Assembly (NCBI GenBank): GCA_030682495.1
Contig: JAUXOC010000006.1
Coordinates: 1 to 46,884 of the forward strand
From: Alphaproteobacteria bacterium
GTDB taxonomy: Bacteria; Pseudomonadota; Alphaproteobacteria; Micavibrionales; UBA2020
Direction: 5' to 3'
Length of the DNA: 46,884 nt
Below, piece by piece: positions 24,320-33,163 of this stretch. Below the pieces are notes generated by a model, which was not told the origin of the DNA, made no database searches, and saw only the letters and a list, made by a program, of their open reading frames with translations. The translations under genes and the position numbers were made by a program. Each line of letters starts with the position of its first letter. The first letter of the stretch is position 1.

Positions 24320-25737
24320 AGTTCCCAATCTCCGCCGCGCGGCTTTTGCTTGCGGCGGGCGCGCATCTCGGGCGCGAATTTTTCTTCGATCATCGCGGCG
24401 ATGGCGGGGGCATTGGCCGCGCCTGCATATTCGTTGATGATGTTATCACGCGCATAAGACAGCGCCGATTTACCCTGCGCATCGAACAGGCGCGGATTGG
24501 CGCCCGCATCCAGAAGGCGGCGCACGGTATGCGCGTCGTCATTCTTCGCCGCTGCAATCAGCGGTGTCGAGGCATCTTTCATATGGCGCGCATCGGGCGG
24601 TGCGCCTGCGGCCAGCAGCATTTCCAGCGCCCTCGGGTTTTTCAGCGCATGGAAAACGGCGCTCATGCCGCTGTGGTCAAACGTATCCTGCGCGACCGGA
24701 TGCGCCAGCAGGGTTTGCAGCGCGGGCAGTTTGTCGGGGCTGGCGGCCAGCACCATCAGCGGTGTCTGGCCGGTTTTGGCATCCTGCGTGTCGGGGTCTG
24801 CGCCCAGGCGTACCAGCGTATCGATGATTTTGGCGCGGGCGGGCTCGTCGCGCAGCTCTGATGCGCTTGCGGCGTAATGCAGCGGCGTGCCGTGGCCGTT
24901 CGCGCGGTTGATATCGGCGCCGCCCGCCACCAGCGATGCGACCAGCGATGCATCACCGCGGCGAATGGCGTGTTGCAGCGGCGTCATGCCGTCGCCGTCC
25001 TGCGTGTTCAGTCTGGTGCCTTTGGCGATCATCTTGCGCGCAATGACGTCCTGCCCGCGTTCAACGGCCAGCTGAAAGGCATTGCGTTTCTTTTCGTCGG
25101 TATGGACAAAAAGCGTGTTCATCTGTTCGGCCACGCCGGGGTAATCGAGCAGAATATTGGCAACCTCGCTTTGCGAACGCATCACCGAAATCAAAAGCGG
25201 TGTTGCGCCGTTGGCTGTGGGTTCGTTGCCGTTCGCGCCGGCTTTCAACAGGGCTTCGACCAGTCGCGGCTTGCCTTTTTCACAGGCGCGGTGCAGCAGG
25301 CTCCAGCCGTCAATCGTATTGCCGGGCAGATAGCCGCCGTGACGCGCCAAAAGCTCGGTCATCTCCGGCTTGCCGAAATTGACCGCATCGTCGAGCGGCA
25401 GATGTTTGGGATCGTCTTTTTTACCGATGCGGGGGTCGGCTTTATGCGCCAGCAGCAGCTCCGCCATCGCGGTCAGATTACCGCGCGCACAGAGATGCAG
25501 CGGCGTGTCGCCGCTTTTGTCATGCACGTTGGGGTTCAGGCCGGATTCAAGCGCGGCTTTGACGGCCTCCATCTTGCCGGTCTTCACGGCGCGGAAAAAT
25601 TTATCAATATCGTCCGGTTTACGCGTGGGGTCGATCTGCGTGACTTTTTCGAACATGCCCGAAACCTTGCCGAAAAACTTATCGACAGGGTCCCGATCGT
25701 CCGGCTGATCCGGCTGGTTGCTGTTGCTGTTGCTCAT
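24316..25737 (-). CDS. Ankyrin-repeat protein with Asn/Gln/Asp-rich start
   Basis: A 473-residue protein. The first 45 residues are polar (SNSNSNQPDQPDDRDPVDKFFGKVSGMFEKVTQIDP), with a possible amphipathic helix. About eleven ankyrin repeats span residues 47-445, including SGDTPLHLCARGNLTAMAELLLAHKADP and GMTPLQHAIRRGDASLVASLVAGGADI. The tail RARRKQKPRGGDWEL is basic. Its stop overlaps the start of the next ankyrin gene (GTGA), giving a coupled pair. The binding site before the ATG is weak; a tiny ATG-GCC-GGA-TGA frame ends at the start codon and could couple initiation. Confidence 0.88.
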   Translation of the reverse strand: MSNSNSNQPDQPDDRDPVDKFFGKVSGMFEKVTQIDPTRKPDDIDKFFRAVKTGKMEAVKAALESGLNPNVHDKSGDTPLHLCARGNLTAMAELLLAHKADPRIGKKDDPKHLPLDDAVNFGKPEMTELLARHGGYLPGNTIDGWSLLHRACEKGKPRLVEALLKAGANGNEPTANGATPLLISVMRSQSEVANILLDYPGVAEQMNTLFVHTDEKKRNAFQLAVERGQDVIARKMIAKGTRLNTQDGDGMTPLQHAIRRGDASLVASLVAGGADINRANGHGTPLHYAASASELRDEPARAKIIDTLVRLGADPDTQDAKTGQTPLMVLAASPDKLPALQTLLAHPVAQDTFDHSGMSAVFHALKNPRALEMLLAAGAPPDARHMKDASTPLIAAAKNDDAHTVRRLLDAGANPRLFDAQGKSALSYARDNIINEYAGAANAPAIAAMIEEKFAPEMRARRKQKPRGGDWEL

Positions 25738-25928
25738 CCGGCCATGTTCTTTCAGGCTGCGGGCGGCGCAAAATCGCGCGCGTCACCGGCGTCGGGTTGT
25801 CTTCAATATTCGCGTGTCTGATCTTTGCGGGTATAGCATGCGCCAGCGGGGGCATCAACCGCTTATGAAAAGATTATCCGCACAAGAATGCTGCATCGCC
25901 GCATTGAAAGAGGAAGGATTAAGCGCGC

Positions 25929-25953
25929 AAAAAAGCCCATCGCTACGGCGATG
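25929..25953 (-). terminator. Intrinsic terminator of the metallopeptidase-ankyrin operon
   Basis: On the minus strand CATCGC-CGTA-GCGATG forms a 6-bp stem followed by GGGC and six T. The stop codon of the ankyrin gene lies inside the loop. It separates this two-gene operon from the next ankyrin genes. Confidence 0.7.
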
Positions 25954-27415
25954 CAGGACCTTCCGGCGCATCGTTTTTCATATTCTGAAGGCGCGCGACG
26001 ATTTTTTCAATCTCGCCGACCATATTGGCGCGGCCCTGTTGGCGGGCGAGGTCGAGCGCGCCGCGGCCAAAGCCGTCGGGCTGCAAGGGATTCGCGCCGT
26101 GTTCCAGCAGCAGCGTGACCATAAACGGATAGTCGCGCGCAATCGCGGCATGCAGGGGCCGTGTGCTGGGCGTGGAAAAGTTAGGGTCGCCGCCTTTGAG
26201 CAAAAGCAAGTTCGCAGCCACAACCTGATTACGCATGACGCAGTTCAGCAGCGGGGTCATGCCGTTTTTGTTCCGTGCGTTGACATCCGCGCCCGCCGCG
26301 ATGAGTTTTTCCGCCATGTCCGATGTGCCGCTTTGCAGCGCGGCGATCAAAACATAGTCACCGTTTCGGGTCGGGCGGTTCAAATCCAGCTTGCCTGATG
26401 CAATCAGGTACTCCGCCGCATCGTCGTGGCTGTAAAACACCGCATCGTACAAGGCCTGCGTGCGCGATTGCAGCGCGTCTTCTTCCGAGGTCTCGGCGGG
26501 GATCTCCTCCATCAGGTATTTGATCGCGGGCAGAAACCCGTTCCAGCCCGCGATGTTCAGCGGGGTGCGTTTTTCGGTATCCATCTGGTGCGCATCGGCG
26601 CCCAGATCGCAGAGCGCGCGCATCGCCGCTTCGTTTTTGTTGATAATGGCGGTATGCAGCGCGGTATATCCGGCGGGGTTTTCGACGCGGCCGATCTCCG
26701 CATGGCCTTCGCAGACCAGCGTGTAAATCATGCCGACATCGTCGCGCGCGGCGGCGGTGTGCAGCGGCGTCATGTTCTGGGCATCGGGAATGTTGACACT
26801 CGCTCCTGCCGCGATCAGCAGACGCGCGGCGTCTTCGGCGCCTTCACGCACAGCGGCATGTAGCGGTGTTAGCTTGTCTGCGCTTGGCATGCGGGTTTGC
26901 AGATGCGCCGCGCCGCCCTCGGCCAGTAACATTTTCAGCGCCGCGACATCGTTTGCGCCGGCGGCCATATGCAGAATATTTTTATGGTCGAGGTTGACCG
27001 CGCCGATATCCGCGCCCAGTTGCAACAGGTGGCGCATTGTCTCGTATGCGCCCGCTTGCCAGGCGCGCATCAGGGGGGTCAGGCCGTTTTTGTCGGTTGC
27101 GTTCAGATCCGCGCCTGCATCCACAATGATGTGCAGGGTGCGGCTGTCATTCGCCGCCGCCGCGATGCCCAGCGCCGTGCCGGCCGCGCCTGCCGCATCA
27201 ATCCCGCTGCGGTCATAGTCAAAAAGCGCGTGCAGCATGCCCATATTGCCAGCCTGCGCGGCGGCATGCACGGCAGTGTCGCCGTTATCGTCAAGGGCAT
27301 AAACCTCCGCGCCGCCTTGCAGCAGGACAGATACGGTCTCGCGGCTTTGCGGCTCTGCGGCGAAACGGTGCAGCAGGCGCGGGGCGGCGTTGCGGTTAAA
27401 TCTTGTGCGCGTCAT
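25943..27415 (-). CDS. Ankyrin-repeat protein coupled to a metallopeptidase-like gene
   Basis: A 490-residue protein. The ATG at 27415 overlaps the upstream stop by four bases (ATGA); the longer frame to 27481 is not needed. About thirteen ankyrin repeats span residues 15-470, for example DKNGLTPLMRAWQAGAYETMRHLLQLGADI and NKNGMTPLLNCVMRNQVVAANLLLLKGGDPN. An acidic insert lies near residue 310 (EEIPAETSEEDALQS). The tail is short (EGPASP). The coupling predicts that it is made together with the HExxH protein, so the two may act as partners. Confidence 0.9.
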   Translation of the reverse strand: MTRTRFNRNAAPRLLHRFAAEPQSRETVSVLLQGGAEVYALDDNGDTAVHAAAQAGNMGMLHALFDYDRSGIDAAGAAGTALGIAAAANDSRTLHIIVDAGADLNATDKNGLTPLMRAWQAGAYETMRHLLQLGADIGAVNLDHKNILHMAAGANDVAALKMLLAEGGAAHLQTRMPSADKLTPLHAAVREGAEDAARLLIAAGASVNIPDAQNMTPLHTAAARDDVGMIYTLVCEGHAEIGRVENPAGYTALHTAIINKNEAAMRALCDLGADAHQMDTEKRTPLNIAGWNGFLPAIKYLMEEIPAETSEEDALQSRTQALYDAVFYSHDDAAEYLIASGKLDLNRPTRNGDYVLIAALQSGTSDMAEKLIAAGADVNARNKNGMTPLLNCVMRNQVVAANLLLLKGGDPNFSTPSTRPLHAAIARDYPFMVTLLLEHGANPLQPDGFGRGALDLARQQGRANMVGEIEKIVARLQNMKNDAPEGPASP

Positions 27416-28464
27416 GGTTTGGGCTTTCGTGCGGCTAGTGTGGTCGGTGCAGGGACGGGCGCATAGATCGGCGCTGTCCATGTGGCGGCGTTATCGTTTG
27501 CAGGACGGGCGGCATGCAGCTGCTGCAGGCGTGCGGCGGTTCTTGCGCAGACGGCGGCCAGCTGCGGGCTGTCGATATTTGTGACATCGGCATGTTTGCG
27601 CAGATAGGCAATGTCGTGACCGTCAAGCCGCATCATAAAATCTGTGCTGTCCGTCAGCCGCGCAAAGCTTTCCGGTGCGGCGATGATGGCGGGGTCAAGC
27701 CCTTCGATGCGCGTCATTATTCTGTTTTCGTAGGTCGCGCGCAGAGCGGTATCGTAATAAAACGCACGGAAACACGCGGCCATAGCGCGGTCCAGTGTCA
27801 GGCTGCCGTCTGCAAGGCGCGGGACGATACTGGCCAGCAGCTTGGGCATAACATCGATATCGACTTTGCCCGCGGCCATTTGCGCGATGCCGTCAAAACG
27901 GATGCGGTTTTTGTCTTCGCCGGCGGCAGGGTATTCAAGTTCCAGCGCGATGATGATTTCATAGGTGCGCGCATCTGCCTCGATTGCGAGGAATTTTTTC
28001 AGCGCATGCAGCGGATGGTCTTTGATGACGTTGATATCGGCGGCACCATTCACGCGCTGGCTGACATGCGCGAGTTCATGGCCGAGTGTCAGGGCGAGCA
28101 GGCGCGGGTCGCTTTGCTTCGCCAGAAAAACCAGCTTTTGTTCCCAGTCCACATAGCCGCGCAGATTTTTATCGGGATCGTCGATAAAGACAACGCCGTA
28201 ATCCGCCGCAATAGCGCTTTGCATCAGGCGGCGGCCGGTCGCGCTTTGCGACAGAATAAAAATCGCCTCTTCGGCGGCGGCTTCGAATCCGGCCAGTTCG
28301 GGTGTTTCGAACACGGTCAGGTCGGACAGCGCGGCGGCACTACCGGCGGGACGTGCATAAGGCGCGGGGCCTTCTACGGGATTCGCACCGTCCGTCCGCA
28401 GGGCGGCGGCAGAAAAATCAGAAGCGGGGCAGCCGCGAGGCTTGGCATCTTTACGGGGCGGCAT
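27412..28464 (-). CDS. HExxH putative metallopeptidase (DUF6782-like)
   Basis: A 350-residue protein. A longer open frame to 29823 is antisense to the dotI gene and is rejected; the ATG at 28464 gives MPPRKDAKPRG. The core (residues 60-230) contains EEAIFILSQSATGRRLMQ, then the zinc-site helix LGHELAHV (His129, Glu130, His133) and a downstream EADARTYE (Glu162 or nearby), which could supply a third ligand. This layout fits gluzincin-type putative peptidases. The C-terminus is basic and Pro-rich (PVPAPTTLAARKPKP). A paralogue lies at 42237. It is divergent from the secretion operon and coupled to an ankyrin gene. Effector status is inferred. Confidence 0.75.
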   Translation of the reverse strand: MPPRKDAKPRGCPASDFSAAALRTDGANPVEGPAPYARPAGSAAALSDLTVFETPELAGFEAAAEEAIFILSQSATGRRLMQSAIAADYGVVFIDDPDKNLRGYVDWEQKLVFLAKQSDPRLLALTLGHELAHVSQRVNGAADINVIKDHPLHALKKFLAIEADARTYEIIIALELEYPAAGEDKNRIRFDGIAQMAAGKVDIDVMPKLLASIVPRLADGSLTLDRAMAACFRAFYYDTALRATYENRIMTRIEGLDPAIIAAPESFARLTDSTDFMMRLDGHDIAYLRKHADVTNIDSPQLAAVCARTAARLQQLHAARPANDNAATWTAPIYAPVPAPTTLAARKPKP

Positions 28465-28941
28465 GGTCTGCTGTGTTTCCTTGGCGCCGCGCGGCCTGTC
28501 GGGCCTGCGGCGGCGGTTAAAAATCTGATCCTGAAAAAGAACTGGAATCGCCTCGAAACTACACAATATGAAAAGACATGTAAAGCGCTTTACCGCAGCA
28601 GACTGTATGGTGCGGCTAAAAATAGCCATAAATAACAGGTGTTTATCTATAAGGAGGGGCGGGCTGTGGTGGGGTTTTGCGGGCGCGCCGGTGCGAAATA
28701 CGTTAAAATAGAGATAGCGTGGCCGTGGTCTGCGAAAACCGCACCCTGCCGCGCCGCCACCGGACGGGGCGATAGGCTGCAAAGGCCGCTTGCGGTAAGC
28801 CGCTGAATAAAATAGTATTTCACTCTGGGGTCGGAAAGCTTTTATCAGAAAGGCCGTCCGTCTGCCCCGCCACCACCCGCTTTTGCGCCGTTTCGCGGCG
28901 GCATGCGGGTCATAGGGGACAATACAGGGGATATATATAGT
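28465..28941. other. Divergent intergenic region before the secretion operon
   Basis: 477 bases separate the minus-strand metallopeptidase gene from dotI, so promoters for both directions are expected here. I see AT-rich blocks (near 28550-28650 and 28800-28830; TTAAAAT at 28703-28709) but no convincing paired -35/-10. A 47-codon frame starting near 28569 lacks a binding site. No RNA gene is recognised. Confidence 0.4.
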
Positions 28942-29799
28942 ATGGCCGACGCGGGACGTGATTCTAACGAAACCGACATCGACAATCCGGCAATCGATCC
29001 GGCAGCCACGGACGCGCCTGCGGCAGCAGCCGGCAATCCGATGTCGATGCTGAGCAAGGTTCTGGGCGGCAAGCCTGCAGCAGCAGCTGCGGCCGCGCCC
29101 GTACCGGAAAAACCGGCCGCGCCCAAAAAAGGTTCCGTACAGGAAAATCCGATTTCCAAACCCGCGCCGATGCCGGGCGGCCCGCTCGTCAGCGTTGTGA
29201 CGCGCAATGAATTTTACCGCGACGGTTTTCGCAACCTCATCAAAATCGTGATCCTCGAGGGCGTCATCATCATCGGGCTGATCCTGACGCTGATCGTGCA
29301 TATCAACAACTCCGTCGCCTATGACCGCTATTTTGCGACCACGGCGGATGGCCGTATCATGCAGCTCTCGCCGCTGAACGAACGCTTCCTCACCGACTCT
29401 GCGCTCGTATCCTGGGTGGCGCAGGCGGCAACCGAGGTCATGACCTTCGGCTTCCACGACTATCAGCGCCGTCTGCAGCAGGCGTCGCGCCACTTTACCA
29501 AGACGGGCTGGGAAACCTTCTCGAGCGCCATGGAAAAGGCACGTATCATTGAATCCGTCACGGCGCAGCGGCAAGTCGTCGTCGCCTCGCCGCGTAGCGC
29601 GCCGGTGATCCGCCAGCACGGCGTGGCCGGCGGCAAATACCGCTGGGTGCTTGAAATGCCGATGTCGGTCGAATACCGCGCCCGCGAACAGGCGCGCGTT
29701 GACAACCTGAAACTGACGCTTGTGGTCGAGCGCGTCTCGTCGCTTGAAAACCCGAACGGTGTCGGTATTCAGCAATGGCTTGCAGAAGGTCTTCGCTAG
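28942..29799 (+). CDS. dotI: Type IVB secretion inner-membrane protein DotI (IcmL)
   Basis: A 285-residue protein from the ATG at 28942; the annotated frame could extend 13 codons upstream without a better binding site. An 80-residue Ala/Pro-rich cytoplasmic N-terminus is longer than in Legionella DotI. RNEFYRDGFRNLIKIVI then leads into one membrane span (about 100-120). The periplasmic domain has the family pattern YFATTADGRIMQLSPLNE, SALVSWVAQAATEVMTFGFHDYQRRLQQASRHFTKTGWETF and LENPNGVGIQQWL. DotI is part of the inner-membrane subcomplex of Dot/Icm systems. It starts the colinear operon and is followed by a second DotI-like gene after 53 bases. Confidence 0.92.
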   Translation: MADAGRDSNETDIDNPAIDPAATDAPAAAAGNPMSMLSKVLGGKPAAAAAAAPVPEKPAAPKKGSVQENPISKPAPMPGGPLVSVVTRNEFYRDGFRNLIKIVILEGVIIIGLILTLIVHINNSVAYDRYFATTADGRIMQLSPLNERFLTDSALVSWVAQAATEVMTFGFHDYQRRLQQASRHFTKTGWETFSSAMEKARIIESVTAQRQVVVASPRSAPVIRQHGVAGGKYRWVLEMPMSVEYRAREQARVDNLKLTLVVERVSSLENPNGVGIQQWLAEGLR

Positions 29800-29852
29800 G
29801 GCTGCGGCTTTATTTGACCGCAAGATTGCTTTGATAGGGCAGGTGAAAAGTA

Positions 29853-30482
29853 GTGACGACGGCAGAAGAAAGAAATGTGACGGCTGATCTCGAAGCCCTG
29901 CTCAGCTATCGGGATGGCTACAAGAACATGTTTCGTATCGCGATAGCCCTTGTGCTGGCGATTGCGGGCTTGCTCGTCGCAGTTTTTTACCGTGTCAGCT
30001 ATGTCCTGCCGCAAGATCGCTACTTTGCGGCGATGAGCGGCGGTCAGCTGATGCCGTTGGTGGCTCTCAGTGAACCTTATATCAATAACGCGCTGCTGCT
30101 GGACTGGGCGGCGGTGGCAGCGACGGAAATCCTGACTTTTGGCTTTAACGACGTCAACGAACGTTTTGCGACGTCGCAGCAGTATTTCTCTCCCGAAGGG
30201 TTGACCAGCTTCACCGGATCTTTTGGTAAATCGAGCCTCTTCGAGAACGTGCAAAAATTCCAACAGGTCATTACCGCAATCCCGTCTGCGCCACCATCGA
30301 TTGTCGGGCAAGGGTTGAACGAGGGACAAATGGGCTGGATGATCGAGGTGCCGCTCACGATGACCATTCGCGCGCCCGGCGTCGAGAAAGCTATGCGTGC
30401 CACAGTGACAATGTTTGTCGTAAGATTGCCGACATCGATCAATGCGGCGGGGCTTGGTATCTTTACGTGGCGCGTCGATTGA
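29853..30482 (+). CDS. Second DotI/IcmL-like protein
   Basis: A 209-residue paralogue of DotI, GTG start at 29853 with AGGTG 8 bases upstream. It has YRDGYKNMFRIAI, one membrane span (about 25-47), RYFAAMSGGQLMPLVALSEPYI, LLDWAAVAATEILTFGFNDVNERF, YFSPEGLTSFTG and a final GLGIFTW. In Legionella the operon pairs DotJ (IcmM, a short form without the periplasmic domain) with DotI. Here both proteins keep a full periplasmic domain, so this copy fills the partner position but is not a DotJ-type truncation. Whether it forms mixed complexes with the first is unknown. Confidence 0.88.
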   Translation: MTTAEERNVTADLEALLSYRDGYKNMFRIAIALVLAIAGLLVAVFYRVSYVLPQDRYFAAMSGGQLMPLVALSEPYINNALLLDWAAVAATEILTFGFNDVNERFATSQQYFSPEGLTSFTGSFGKSSLFENVQKFQQVITAIPSAPPSIVGQGLNEGQMGWMIEVPLTMTIRAPGVEKAMRATVTMFVVRLPTSINAAGLGIFTWRVD

Positions 30483-30616
30483 CGATGTGTTCTGTTGCTG
30501 GACGGAATAGGCATTGTGCGGCAGGCGGCGCGTAGGGTATAAATATGTTGTTTCTCTGGCGGACACGGAATGAGACGCTGTGCTTCAGGGGGCGGATTTT
30601 TAAGGAGAGAACTGCG

Positions 30617-31744
30617 ATGAGGCCTTTGGTTTCAAGTATCGTTTGTGTGGCGCTGATCGGCATGGCCTCGTCTTTTGCGCTTGCGCAGGAGGATTCGAGC
30701 GTATTCGATGACTTCCACAAGAAAGCCACACAGGGGGCGGCCGCGCCAGCACCAGCAGCTAAGCCTGCCGCTGCCGGCATACCTCAAGAGCAGATTATCG
30801 ACCCGATGGCCGCGATGCGCGCCGACCCGATGATGGCGGGCCCGCTGGGCCCCGCTGGCGGTCTGCCCGTCGGCCCGATGATGGGCGGTACATCAAATGC
30901 GGCCGATTTGCAGGCGCTGATGGAACAAGAGGCCGAAGACCAGAAGCGCAAGATGGAAGAGCAGGCCTTTGAAATGGCGCTTAAGCAACTGCTGCCGCTT
31001 GAGGCATCTCAGATCCGCAAGACACTCGAAGTTTTCAAGGTCAAGCGCGAGGCGGCTGAAACGCCGATTACTGTTCCCGAGCCGCGCCAGGTCGTTCAGA
31101 CGCTGTCTCTCGACCCCAGTGAAGCGCCGGCGCTTATCAAGATGTCGCCCGGCCATGTCACGACCTTTACCATTCTCGATTCTACTGGCGCGCCGTGGCC
31201 TATTCAGGATATCGGCTGGGCCGGCAAGTACGAAATAACCACGCCGGAATCTGGCGGGCACATTATACGTATCACGCCGATCACGGCGCATGGCGTCGGC
31301 AACATCTCAATTCGTCTCGTCGATCTGATTACGCCGGTGACGGTGCGCCTGGAGACAGGGCTTGACGAAGTGCATTACCGCTTTGACGCGCGTATTCCGC
31401 GGCCGGGCCCTCTGGCTAAAACGCCGCTGATTCAATACGGCGGGCTTAAGGCGGTTGCGGGCCGCGACGACAACATGACAGGCTTCCTTGACGGTACGCC
31501 GCCGAAAGAGGCTGTGCGTGTCTCCGTGAGTGGCGCAGATGGCCGCACGACAGCATGGAAGGTCTCTGACCAGCTTTACCTGCGTACGCCGCTGACGCTG
31601 CTCTCCCCCGGTTGGGATTCAAGCGTGTCGTCGGCTGACGGCATGAATGTTTATACGCTTAACCACGCACCCGTGATCCTGCTCTCCGATGAAGGCAGGA
31701 TGGTTCGCGCCCAAATCGCCGTTGACGAGGTAACCACACCATGA
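30617..31744 (+). CDS. dotH: Type IVB core-complex protein DotH (IcmK)
   Basis: A 375-residue exported protein. The ATG at 30617 has AAGGAG upstream and a signal peptide (MRPLVSSIVCVALIGMASSFALAQ). A Met/Pro/Gly-rich region (about 40-100) precedes the conserved domain: LLPLEASQIRKTLEVFKVKREAAETP, SPGHVTTFTILDSTGAPWPIQDIGW, VGNISIRLVDLITPVTVRLETGLDEVHYRFDARIPRPGP. These match DotH, which with DotC and DotD forms the outer-membrane ring. Neither DotC nor DotD is in this window. The stop overlaps the next gene (ATGA). Confidence 0.92.
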   Translation: MRPLVSSIVCVALIGMASSFALAQEDSSVFDDFHKKATQGAAAPAPAAKPAAAGIPQEQIIDPMAAMRADPMMAGPLGPAGGLPVGPMMGGTSNAADLQALMEQEAEDQKRKMEEQAFEMALKQLLPLEASQIRKTLEVFKVKREAAETPITVPEPRQVVQTLSLDPSEAPALIKMSPGHVTTFTILDSTGAPWPIQDIGWAGKYEITTPESGGHIIRITPITAHGVGNISIRLVDLITPVTVRLETGLDEVHYRFDARIPRPGPLAKTPLIQYGGLKAVAGRDDNMTGFLDGTPPKEAVRVSVSGADGRTTAWKVSDQLYLRTPLTLLSPGWDSSVSSADGMNVYTLNHAPVILLSDEGRMVRAQIAVDEVTTP

Positions 31745-33138
31745 CCAATAACGAAAACGATATCGATATCGATCAGGACGACGATTTCGAACAGGGAAGT
31801 GTGCCCAAGGCCTCTATCAAAGAAGCTTGGGACAATAACCCTTTGATGAAAATCGGCGCTGTTGTGCTGGGTGCGGTGGTGCTTTTTGGCGCCTATATGA
31901 TCTTTGCGCCCGCAGAAGAGGGGCCGCAGGGCCGCGCCGTGACGTCGATTGGCGGAACCGAGCAGATCAAGAGCACCCCGGGCGCGGTCGACGACATGGA
32001 TGCAGACATGCGCGCGCGTCTGGAGCAGCAAAACCAGCAGCAACTGCAGCAAAGCGCGCAGACCGGCACAAGTTTTATCCCCCTTGCGATTGATTCAGCG
32101 ACCACCGACAACATCACCATTCCCGCACAGCCGCAACAGGATCAGGACGATCCGCTGGCGCAGTGGCGTCAAGCCGCGCAGGAGCGTGCAAGGCTTGAAA
32201 TGGGCCGCGCCCCCGATCAGGATGCGCCAAACGAAAAAGAGCCCGAAGTTGTGCCGATGCCAACGCCCGTACGCCCGCAACAGGCCGCCATGAAAATGGA
32301 TCCGGATGCGGCCAAGGCGCTGGCCGAGCAGATGCGTGTGATTATCTCCGCGCAGGCGCCGCAGCCCTCTAAGGTTACGGGAATTACCAAGGAAGACTCG
32401 CTCTACACGGCCATGAAAGTCGAAAGAGAGAAATCCGAGAGACTGAGCTCTACCAGCAGCGCCAGTACAATGGGTATGGGTATGCCCGGCGCGGTCGGTG
32501 CCGGTGCGATCGGTGCCGGTGCAGCAGGCGGCGCCATGGCGGCCAGTGCCGAGCCGAAGACGCGCGTCATCACACCGGCGGGTTCGATTGCTTACGCACA
32601 ACTTCTGAACGAATTGAACTCCGACATTCCCGGCCCCGTTCTGGCGCATGTGCTTTCCGGCCCCTTCGCGGGCGGGCGCGCGCTGGGCAAGTATAAGGTA
32701 GTAGAGGAATATCTGGTTCTGGAATTCACGGTCATCGTCAAGGATGCCGTGGGCTATACAATCGATGGTATTGCGCTGGATGAAAAGACCACGCTGGCAG
32801 GGCATGTCACAAGTATCGACCGCCATTATTTCCGGCGCGTGATTTTGCCCGCCGCGGCAAAATTCCTCGAAGGTTACACGGCGGCGGCGGCCAAGGCTGT
32901 CACCTCGACCACAGCAGGCGCCGGGGGTACTGTGACGCAGCAGGAAGACGAGCTGGACACCAAGAAAGAGTTGATGGCGGGTGCTGAAGAAGCTGCGGCA
33001 GAAATTGCCGGCGCAATGACCGAACAGGCAAAGCGCCCGATCACGGTCAAACTGGCAAAAGGTACGACCTTCGGCATTCTGATGCTCTCGACCGTCACCA
33101 CAGACGAAGTGGGTATGAAGGTTCGGGCCGGTAAATAA
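31741..33138 (+). CDS. dotG: Type IVB core-complex protein DotG (IcmE), short form
   Basis: A 465-residue protein, less than half of Legionella DotG (about 1,050 residues). It has an acidic N-terminus (NDIDIDQDDDFEQG), one membrane span (about 34-56), a Gln/Pro-rich stretch, a Gly/Ala/Met hinge near 240-265 (GMGMPGAVGAGAIGAGAAGG) and a C-terminal VirB10/TrbI-like domain (about 275-465) with AYAQLLNELNSDIPGPVLAHVLSGPFAGGRALGKY and a final VKLAKGTTFGILMLS. The long pentad-type repeats of Legionella DotG are absent. DotG spans both membranes and forms the channel. Translation is coupled to dotH. Confidence 0.9.
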   Translation: MTNNENDIDIDQDDDFEQGSVPKASIKEAWDNNPLMKIGAVVLGAVVLFGAYMIFAPAEEGPQGRAVTSIGGTEQIKSTPGAVDDMDADMRARLEQQNQQQLQQSAQTGTSFIPLAIDSATTDNITIPAQPQQDQDDPLAQWRQAAQERARLEMGRAPDQDAPNEKEPEVVPMPTPVRPQQAAMKMDPDAAKALAEQMRVIISAQAPQPSKVTGITKEDSLYTAMKVEREKSERLSSTSSASTMGMGMPGAVGAGAIGAGAAGGAMAASAEPKTRVITPAGSIAYAQLLNELNSDIPGPVLAHVLSGPFAGGRALGKYKVVEEYLVLEFTVIVKDAVGYTIDGIALDEKTTLAGHVTSIDRHYFRRVILPAAAKFLEGYTAAAAKAVTSTTAGAGGTVTQQEDELDTKKELMAGAEEAAAEIAGAMTEQAKRPITVKLAKGTTFGILMLSTVTTDEVGMKVRAGK

Positions 33139-33163
33139 TACAGATTAAGAAGGCAGAACAGCG

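Noticed and set aside
28569-28712. 47-codon plus-strand frame in the divergent region before dotI
   Set aside because: There is no ribosome binding site or promoter with correct spacing, and codon use is unlike the rest of the window.
28465-29823. N-terminal 453 codons of the 803-residue minus-strand frame ending at 27412
   Set aside because: This part is antisense to dotI and has no recognisable domain. The metallopeptidase part has its own ATG at 28464.
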